Shown: piece after piece, positions 1 through 5,297 of the stretch | How the letters are laid out: each line of letters begins with the position of its first letter | Position numbering within the stretch: the first letter of the stretch is position 1 | The notes under the pieces: generated by a model | The model's database searches: none | The model's input: only the letters and a program-made list of their open reading frames with translations | What the model was told of the DNA's origin: nothing | Translations under genes and position numbers: made by a program | Assembly (NCBI GenBank): GCA_027067895.1 | Contig: JAMOUY010000154.1 | Coordinates: forward strand, 1-9,884 | Direction: 5' to 3' | DNA: 9,884 nt | DNA from: Acidobacteriota bacterium | Lineage (GTDB): Bacteria > Acidobacteriota > Holophagae > Thermotomaculales > Thermotomaculaceae

Positions 1-2200
1 TGTTTGAGTCGTCCATTGTAAGTATCAAATCGCTTCCTATGTTGGAAGTCATAATAAGCACGGTGTTTTTAAAGTTCACCGTTCTTCCTTTTCCGTCCGT
101 CAATCTTCCGTCGTCAAGCACCTGCAACAATACGTTCAACACGTCGGGATGCGCCTTTTCAATTTCGTCAAGCAAAATTACCGAGTAAGGCTGTCTTCTT
201 ACCTTTTCGGTCAATACTCCGCCTTCGTCGTATCCAACGTATCCGGGAGGCGCTCCTATAAGCCTTGCAACCGAGTGTTTCTCCATAAATTCGGACATGT
301 CTATTCTTATCAGCGCCTCTTCGGTGTCAAAGAGAAACTCTGCAAGCGCTTTTGCCAACTCGGTTTTACCTACGCCTGTGGGCCCCATAAAGATAAAGGA
401 ACCGATAGGCTTGGACGGGTCTTGCAATCCCGCTCTTGAACGCCTTATGGTTTCGGCAAGAAGTTTTATTGCTTCGTCCTGTCCAACAACTCTCTGTTTG
501 AGTATGCTTTCAAGTTTAAGCAGTTTTTCCCTTTCGCTTTCAAGCATTTTGGACACGGGTATTCCCGTCCATTTGGAAACGATTTCGGCAATGTCTTCGT
601 CGTCAACCTGCTCTTTCAACAGTTTTGATTCTGCCTGTATTTTCTTTAATTCTTCGTTTGCAAGTTCAAGTTGCTTTTTGGTTTCGGGCAATTCGCCGTA
701 TTGGATTTTTGCCGCTTCTTCAAAGTCGCCTTTTCTTGTGGCTTCTTCAAGTTTTCTTTCAAGTTCTTCTATTTTTTCCTTTAATTCCCTAACCTTTTTG
801 ATTTTCTCTTTTTCTAACTGCCACCTTGCAAGCAAAGCCTGTTCTTTTTCTTTAAGGTTTCTTAAGTTTTCCTCAATTTCTTCAAGCCTTTTTTGAGACG
901 CCGGGTCTGTTTCCTTCTTCAAAGCCTGTTTTTCAATTTCCAACTGCATTATCTGTCTCTGCAACTGGTCTATTTCAGCGGGCACGGAGTCAATTTCTAT
1001 CTTCAATTTAGAACATGCTTCGTCAATAAGGTCAATCGCCTTGTCGGGCAAAAACCTGTCGGTAATGTACCTGTGAGACAAGGTTGCCGCAGCAACTATC
1101 GCGCTGTCGGCTATTTTTATTCCGTGATGCACTTCGTACCTTTCTTTCAATCCCCTTAAAATAGAGATTGTGTCTTCAACAGTCGGTTCTTTTACAATAA
1201 CAGGCTGAAACCTTCTTTCCAATGCCGCATCTTTTTCAATGTATTTCTGGTATTCGTTCAAGGTTGTAGCGCCGATACATCTCAACATTCCCCTTGCAAG
1301 GGCGGGCTTCAATATGTTTGCCGCATCCATTGAGCCTTCGCTTGCACCTGCGCCCACAAGGGTGTGCAATTCGTCTATAAAGAGTATTATCTGACCGTCG
1401 GATTTTTCTATTTCGTTAACAACGGCTTTCAACCTTTCTTCAAACTCGCCCCTGAATTTTGCGCCTGCAACAAGTGCGGCCAAATCAAGGGCAACAAGTT
1501 TTTTGTCTTTAAGGTTTTCGGGAACGTCGCCCTTTACAATTCTCTGGGCAATTCCCTCAACAATTGCGGTTTTACCAACACCGGGTTCACCTATAAGCAC
1601 CGGGTTATTTTTGGTCCTTCTTGTCAAAACCTGCATTACCCTTCTGATTTCCTCGTCCCTTCCTATTACCGGGTCAAGTTTTCCGGTTTCGGCAAGTTTT
1701 GTGTAGTCTATGCAGTATTTTTCAATAGCCTGATATTTATCCTCGGCGCTTGCGTCGGTTACCTTCTGTCCGCCTCTGATGTCTTTAATTGCCTGCAAAA
1801 CGCTTCCCTTGGTTATGTTGTGGGATTTGAAAAAATCGGCCAATTCACCGGGTTTTTCAATTATTGCAAGCACAAGGTGTTCGGAAGAGGTGTATTCGTC
1901 CCCCATGCTGTCGGCAATCTGCTTGGATTTAACCAAAATCGCCTGAAAATTGGGAGAAGGATACCTCTGCACTCCCTCAACCTTGGGCAAGGAAGCGAGT
2001 TTTTGCTCAACTTCCTGTTCAAGCAAATCAACCAATACCCCCGCTTTTTGCAGAAGAGGCTTTACAATTCCCCCTTCCTGTTCAAGCAGAGACTTCATTA
2101 AATGAAGTTCGGTTATTTCGGGATTCTGCAAAAGTTCCGCTTTTTCAAAAGCGTCCGCTATTGCGTCCCTCGCTTTTATTGTAAATCTGTCAAGGTTCAT
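1..2200 (-). CDS. clpB: ATP-dependent disaggregase ClpB (C-terminus missing, runs off the window)
   Basis: Hsp100 AAA+ chaperone of the cytosol that, in this family, extracts polypeptides from aggregates together with DnaK/DnaJ/GrpE. I translated the minus strand from the ATG at 2200; 733 codons are present. Domains in order: Clp N-domain repeats (about 1-145); AAA-1 with Walker A GEPGVGKT at 204-211 and Walker B acid pair in IDE at 275-277; a long Glu/Lys-rich coiled-coil M domain (about 410-540); the conserved WTGIPV at 544-549; AAA-2 with Walker A GPTGVGKT at 606-613, pore loop GYVGYDEGG and Walker B DE at 678-679. The M domain and the lack of a ClpP-binding loop so far favour ClpB over ClpA/ClpC. 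The AAA-1 pore loop reads [11 protein letters not shown], with Phe where Escherichia coli has Tyr. ClpBs are usually about 860 aa, so roughly 125 residues lie beyond base 1. The start is supported by AAGGAGGG six bases upstream. Confidence 0.97.
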   Translation of the reverse strand, partial: MNLDRFTIKARDAIADAFEKAELLQNPEITELHLMKSLLEQEGGIVKPLLQKAGVLVDLLEQEVEQKLASLPKVEGVQRYPSPNFQAILVKSKQIADSMGDEYTSSEHLVLAIIEKPGELADFFKSHNITKGSVLQAIKDIRGGQKVTDASAEDKYQAIEKYCIDYTKLAETGKLDPVIGRDEEIRRVMQVLTRRTKNNPVLIGEPGVGKTAIVEGIAQRIVKGDVPENLKDKKLVALDLAALVAGAKFRGEFEERLKAVVNEIEKSDGQIILFIDELHTLVGAGASEGSMDAANILKPALARGMLRCIGATTLNEYQKYIEKDAALERRFQPVIVKEPTVEDTISILRGLKERYEVHHGIKIADSAIVAAATLSHRYITDRFLPDKAIDLIDEACSKLKIEIDSVPAEIDQLQRQIMQLEIEKQALKKETDPASQKRLEEIEENLRNLKEKEQALLARWQLEKEKIKKVRELKEKIEELERKLEEATRKGDFEEAAKIQYGELPETKKQLELANEELKKIQAESKLLKEQVDDEDIAEIVSKWTGIPVSKMLESEREKLLKLESILKQRVVGQDEAIKLLAETIRRSRAGLQDPSKPIGSFIFMGPTGVGKTELAKALAEFLFDTEEALIRIDMSEFMEKHSVARLIGAPPGYVGYDEGGVLTEKVRRQPYSVILLDEIEKAHPDVLNVLLQVLDDGRLTDGKGRTVNFKNTVLIMTSNIGSDLILTMDDSN

Positions 2201-2205
2201 ATTTT

Positions 2206-2267
2206 CCCTCCTTTAAGAAATTTTTTCTTTCCGATTTAGAATTTAATTCCTTTTCCAACATTGTCAA
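2206..2267 (-). promoter_or_regulatory. Proximal clpB promoter and ribosome binding site
   Basis: Read on the minus strand, a perfect -35 box TTGACA (2267-2262) is followed after 16 bases by TAAATT (2245-2240), a 4/6 match to the -10 consensus. The leader then holds AAAGGAGGG (2214-2206), six bases before the clpB ATG. The -10 box is weak, so promoter strength is uncertain, but the -35 box and the Shine-Dalgarno are excellent. No CIRCE palindrome and no CtsR heptad repeat is visible, so a known heat-shock operator cannot be assigned. Confidence 0.5.
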
Positions 2268-2288
2268 GAAAAATTAAAAAATTTTTAT

Positions 2289-2315
2289 AAAAAAATTTTA
2301 GTGAGTTGTTGTCAA
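2289..2315 (-). promoter_or_regulatory. Possible distal clpB promoter or operator (second TTGACA box)
   Basis: A second TTGACA (2315-2310, minus strand), in the same CTTGACAA context as the proximal box, lies 48 bases further upstream. The AT-rich run behind it has no well-spaced -10: TATAAA is 20 bases away and TTTATA is 18 bases away. It could be a weak second promoter or half of a repeated regulator site. This is pattern matching only. Confidence 0.25.
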
Positions 2316-2339
2316 GTTTAAAAATCCAACTTTGCCATT

Positions 2340-2367
2340 TTGAAAATAAGAAATTTAGCGGTATATT
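2340..2367 (+). promoter_or_regulatory. Putative sigma-70 promoter of htpX
   Basis: TTGAAA (2340-2345), a 16-base spacer and TATATT (2362-2367) form a reasonable vegetative promoter reading toward htpX. It would start transcription near 2374 and give a leader of about 26 bases. That leader contains a consensus AGGAGG (2389-2394) five bases before the ATG. The site was found by eye, and the AT-rich region offers other weak matches. Confidence 0.5.
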
Positions 2368-2399
2368 AATATTGAAAAGATAAAAAACAGGAGGAAACA

Positions 2400-3263
2400 A
2401 TGATTAATTGGATAAAAAGTTTTGGTTTTTTAACAGCGTTAACTTTGCTTTTCGTCTGGATAGGAAATTTAATAGGCGGACAATCGGGAATGGTTATCGC
2501 TTTTATCCTCGCAATGGGAATGAATTTCTTTTCATACTGGTTTTCGGACAAAATCGTTCTTGCCGCATACAGGGCAAAACCGGTAAGCGAAGAGGAAGCG
2601 CCGGAACTTTACGCAATTGTAAGGGAATTGACAACAAAGGCGGGAATCCCCATGCCTAAAATCTATATTCTGCCTTCGGAACAGCCGAATGCGTTTGCCA
2701 CGGGAAGAAACCCTGAGCATGCGGCAGTTGCGGTAACACGCGGAATTCTTGAACTTCTTGACAGGAACGAATTAAAAGGCGTGCTTGCACACGAATTGGG
2801 ACATATTATTCACAGAGACATTTTAATCCAATCCATTGCGGCAACAATTGCCGGCGCCATAATGCTTCTTGCAAAAATGGCAAGATTCGGAGCAATGTTC
2901 GGCGGATTTTCAAGAGACGACGACAATCGTGGGGGATTAATAGGAATGCTTGTGCTATCCATACTTGCTCCGCTGGCGGCAACTTTAATTCAACTTGCAA
3001 TTTCCCGTTCAAGGGAATATCTTGCGGATAAAAAAGGCGCCGAACTTGCGGGAAATCCCCTATACCTTGCCAATGCATTGAGAAAATTGGATGCATACTC
3101 AAAAAGATTACCCATGCCTCAGGCTTCCCCGAATACTGCCCACATGTTTATAGTAAATCCGTTAACAAGCAAGATGTTAGCAAAACTTTTTTCAACTCAC
3201 CCGCCTATTGAGGAAAGAATAAGAAAACTTGAAGAAATGGCTCGCAACATGGGTCAATATTAA
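2400..3263 (+). CDS. htpX: HtpX-family membrane zinc metalloprotease (M48)
   Basis: Integral membrane protease of peptidase family M48 which, in characterised bacteria, degrades misfolded membrane proteins alongside FtsH with its active site in the cytoplasm. The 287-residue length is close to that of E. coli HtpX. Visible features: two N-terminal hydrophobic helices (about 7-26 and 30-48); zinc motif HELGH at 131-135; third zinc ligand E206 in SREYLAD; two more hydrophobic segments between the motifs (about 143-160 and 180-200); and the C-terminal FSTHPP signature at 264-269 with the following IEERIRKL. The ATG has AGGAGG five bases upstream. It diverges from clpB, so two protein quality-control genes share one intergenic region. 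Nothing essential is missing. Confidence 0.95.
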   Translation: MINWIKSFGFLTALTLLFVWIGNLIGGQSGMVIAFILAMGMNFFSYWFSDKIVLAAYRAKPVSEEEAPELYAIVRELTTKAGIPMPKIYILPSEQPNAFATGRNPEHAAVAVTRGILELLDRNELKGVLAHELGHIIHRDILIQSIAATIAGAIMLLAKMARFGAMFGGFSRDDDNRGGLIGMLVLSILAPLAATLIQLAISRSREYLADKKGAELAGNPLYLANALRKLDAYSKRLPMPQASPNTAHMFIVNPLTSKMLAKLFSTHPPIEERIRKLEEMARNMGQY

Positions 3264-3271
3264 AAAAACAC

Positions 3272-3325
3272 ACCCTCCGCTTTTAGAAAATATTGTATAA
3301 TTAAGAAAAAATCGGAGGGTTTTTT
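3272..3325 (+). terminator. Hairpin with T-tail between htpX and the next gene, overlapping that gene's ribosome binding site
   Basis: The arm ACCCTCCG (3272-3279) is complementary to CGGAGGGT (3313-3320). Beyond a C/T mismatch four more A-T pairs extend the stem (3281-3284 with 3308-3311). Five T's after the 3' arm (3321-3325) continue the T that ends it. This resembles a rho-independent terminator for htpX, although the loop of 23 bases is long. Unusually, the 3' arm contains GGAGGG, the Shine-Dalgarno of the gene starting at 3327. Transcripts from htpX would therefore either terminate or have that site paired. Confidence 0.6.
3296..3319 (+). promoter_or_regulatory. Possible -10 box in the hairpin loop, and ribosome binding site of the repeat-protein gene
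   Basis: TATAAT (3296-3301), a perfect -10 hexamer, sits in the loop of the 3272-3320 hairpin. No -35 box is recognisable 15-18 bases upstream, where the hairpin's own 5' arm lies. Transcription from it would begin near 3308, after the 5' arm, leaving GGAGGG (3314-3319, seven bases before the ATG) unpaired. The Shine-Dalgarno is firm; the promoter is an inference. Confidence 0.4.
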
Positions 3326-3326
3326 C

Positions 3327-5297
3327 ATGAAAAAAACAATTATTTTTTTCTTTGCCATACTAAACTTAATACCTTTTTTAGCAGCGGAAAATACAAAATC
3401 ATTCAGCGATTCGTACAAATATCATCTTTACTTCCCCCTTGCCTTTCATGACACATCCTTTACTTCACATATTGGAATTCTTAACATGTCGGAAGAAAAC
3501 ATTCCCTATGTTATTCATATCGTAAACAAAAACGGAAACAAAATTGTTCAAGACAAATACGGAACACTAAAAGCGGGCGAAAGAATTTATCAAGAAATAT
3601 GCAACCAAACACTTGACGAACCGTGCTGGGTTATGGTGAGCAGCAACAAATATCTTTCAGGCTATATGAATACAATCTCAAACGACTTGACGGAATCGTA
3701 TTTTTATTTACCCGATACAACTTTGTCAAAAAGCATTTACGTGCCTCACATCGCCCCAGAAACAAATTATTGGTACACATATACATCTTTAATCAACGGC
3801 GATTTCTATAAAACAAGTTCGCCCTACTTTGATTACTTTGCAAACATAAAAACACTTCCAGCACCTGTGAATCCGCTTACTCAAAACTATTTTGAGTGGT
3901 TTAGCGATGTTTTTAACAACTCATTTCCCGAAAATATGAGAGGCTGGGGGAAAATATACACAAACGGCAACGCAACTTTAAGCGGAATGGAAACATTCAA
4001 GGTAAAATCCGAAGATATTTTTAACATTGCAGGTCTTTCCCTACCGTCCGAATTAACCGATACCCTTTATTTCCCCCATATTCACGTTGAAGGAAACTAT
4101 TGGTGGACGGGAATTGCCGTAAACAATGCGTCGGATTCCGAAATAACCGTAAGTTTCCACGCAATGGCTTCCGACGGAAGCGAACTTTCAACCGTTGATT
4201 GGAAAATTGAACCTTACACAAAACTCGTAAAATTGGCTCAAAGTCTTTGGACGGACAAGGAATTGGATTTCCCAGAAAATACAGCATGGATTAAAGCAAC
4301 CTGCGATGAGAACAAAATTATAGGATACGAACTCTTCGGCACGCTTGAAAGCGTGGGAAGAAGGCTTCTTGCAGGGCTTAACTGCCCCGTTGAGGGACAT
4401 AAGCAACTTGTCTATCCCCACGTTGAATCCAACAGCGACTTCTGGACTGGAATTGTTTTTGTAAACATAGGACAAAACAACGGAATAGTTGAAGCAACCG
4501 CATACAATAACGAAGGAAAGGCTCTTAAAACAATTCAAATATCAACCCTGTTTAAACCCGGGGAAAAATACGTATCAACCGTAAAGGACATGTTTAACAG
4601 CCAAGTGCCCGACGGAACAACATACATTGTTGTGGATTCAAGCGAAAACCTTGTCGGATTTGAACTTTGGGGAAACCTTACACCCGAACAAGATTATATT
4701 TCCGGCATGCTTGCAATTCCCTACGGCTATATCGCTTTGAGAGAAGGGTTTGAAAACAGTTCAATCATATCCGACGGAACTTGGAAAACAGTAATTGCAA
4801 AAGACAATCAATACAACGGGGACGGATGGCAGGTGGCTTCCAAACTTTCAACAGGGCTTCAAATTTGGGCAGAACAATTTCCCCAAATTCCGCCAGAGGG
4901 AAGCGATTACGTTGTTGGTTTCTACGGCACAAACAATGCACTCAACCACAAATACCTTGTCTCTCCTCAGATTGATTTGCCTTCAAATGCAAGCACTCTA
5001 TCCTACTACTACCAATTCGGATGGCCCAATACCGCCCAATATTCATGCAAAGTTTACGTTACAGAAGACCTTGTTTTATCCGACGGAATAAATTTTAACC
5101 AAACAACGCTTTTGAAAGAATACACTCCTTCTTTCATGAATTCCCTTGAAAGGTCTTCCGAGGTTTCTGATTTTACGGTCTGGAAAAAGGAAAGTATAGA
5201 CATTTCCCAATTTGCAGGAAAGAAAGTCAGGTTATTATTTGAGATAAAATCAAAATATCAGCAATCCTTTCACATTGACAAAATTGAGGTAAAATAA
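3327..5297 (+). CDS. Secreted protein with four β-repeat units and a choice-of-anchor J-like C-terminal domain
   Basis: Function unknown. Residues 1-20 form a signal peptide (MKK, hydrophobic core, cleavage near FLAA/EN), so the protein is exported. Four related units follow: about 34-118, 137-226, 246-341 and 361-451. Each opens with a strand ending in (F/V/Y)P(H/L), usually runs into an aromatic FW/YW/WW-TGI-like segment, and closes with a G(Y/F)(E)LFG-like strand, which suggests repeated β-sandwiches. Residues 471-656 start with EGFEN, contain LVSPQIDL followed by a strand rich in Y, and end with DISQFAGKKVRLLFEI and HIDKIEV. This pattern is typical of the choice-of-anchor J/cleaved-adhesin (MAM-like) fold, which in other bacteria is associated with binding on secreted proteins. 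No catalytic motif, LPXTG or other sorting tail is seen. The stop overlaps the next start by one base, so it is probably translated with the protease. Adhesin, substrate-binding partner or protease cofactor roles are all open. Confidence 0.85.
   Translation: MKKTIIFFFAILNLIPFLAAENTKSFSDSYKYHLYFPLAFHDTSFTSHIGILNMSEENIPYVIHIVNKNGNKIVQDKYGTLKAGERIYQEICNQTLDEPCWVMVSSNKYLSGYMNTISNDLTESYFYLPDTTLSKSIYVPHIAPETNYWYTYTSLINGDFYKTSSPYFDYFANIKTLPAPVNPLTQNYFEWFSDVFNNSFPENMRGWGKIYTNGNATLSGMETFKVKSEDIFNIAGLSLPSELTDTLYFPHIHVEGNYWWTGIAVNNASDSEITVSFHAMASDGSELSTVDWKIEPYTKLVKLAQSLWTDKELDFPENTAWIKATCDENKIIGYELFGTLESVGRRLLAGLNCPVEGHKQLVYPHVESNSDFWTGIVFVNIGQNNGIVEATAYNNEGKALKTIQISTLFKPGEKYVSTVKDMFNSQVPDGTTYIVVDSSENLVGFELWGNLTPEQDYISGMLAIPYGYIALREGFENSSIISDGTWKTVIAKDNQYNGDGWQVASKLSTGLQIWAEQFPQIPPEGSDYVVGFYGTNNALNHKYLVSPQIDLPSNASTLSYYYQFGWPNTAQYSCKVYVTEDLVLSDGINFNQTTLLKEYTPSFMNSLERSSEVSDFTVWKKESIDISQFAGKKVRLLFEIKSKYQQSFHIDKIEVK
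3426..4679 (+). repeat. Four-unit protein repeat array, copy A
   Basis: In-frame divergent repeats of roughly 85-95 residues encoded at about 3426-3680, 3735-4004, 4062-4349 and 4407-4679. Units 3 and 4 are most alike (PHIHVEGNYWWTGI versus PHVESNSDFWTGI; GYELFGTL versus GFELWGNL). Unit 2 opens with VPHIAPETNYW and carries an extra segment NPLTQNYFEW. Unit 1 is the most diverged. Each unit matches the same-numbered unit of copy B better than its own neighbours, judging by shared words. I do not recognise a named family with certainty. Confidence 0.75.

Noticed and set aside
297..896. Long plus-strand open frames opposite clpB (297-896, 1364-2101 and smaller ones)
   Set aside because: They are antisense to a clearly conserved clpB frame. 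Their translations are low-complexity Ser/Phe-rich sequence, produced by reading Glu/Lys-rich codons backwards, and they have no family motifs.
2234..2246. 13-base word atttagaatttaa shared with 8858-8870
   Set aside because: Both copies are in AT-rich intergenic DNA, where such matches are expected by chance. They sit in different positions relative to the flanking genes, so no common function is supported.
2366..2551. Minus-strand open frame over the htpX start
   Set aside because: It overlaps the conserved N-terminal membrane helices of htpX in antisense, has no ribosome binding site worth noting, and shows no recognisable protein features.
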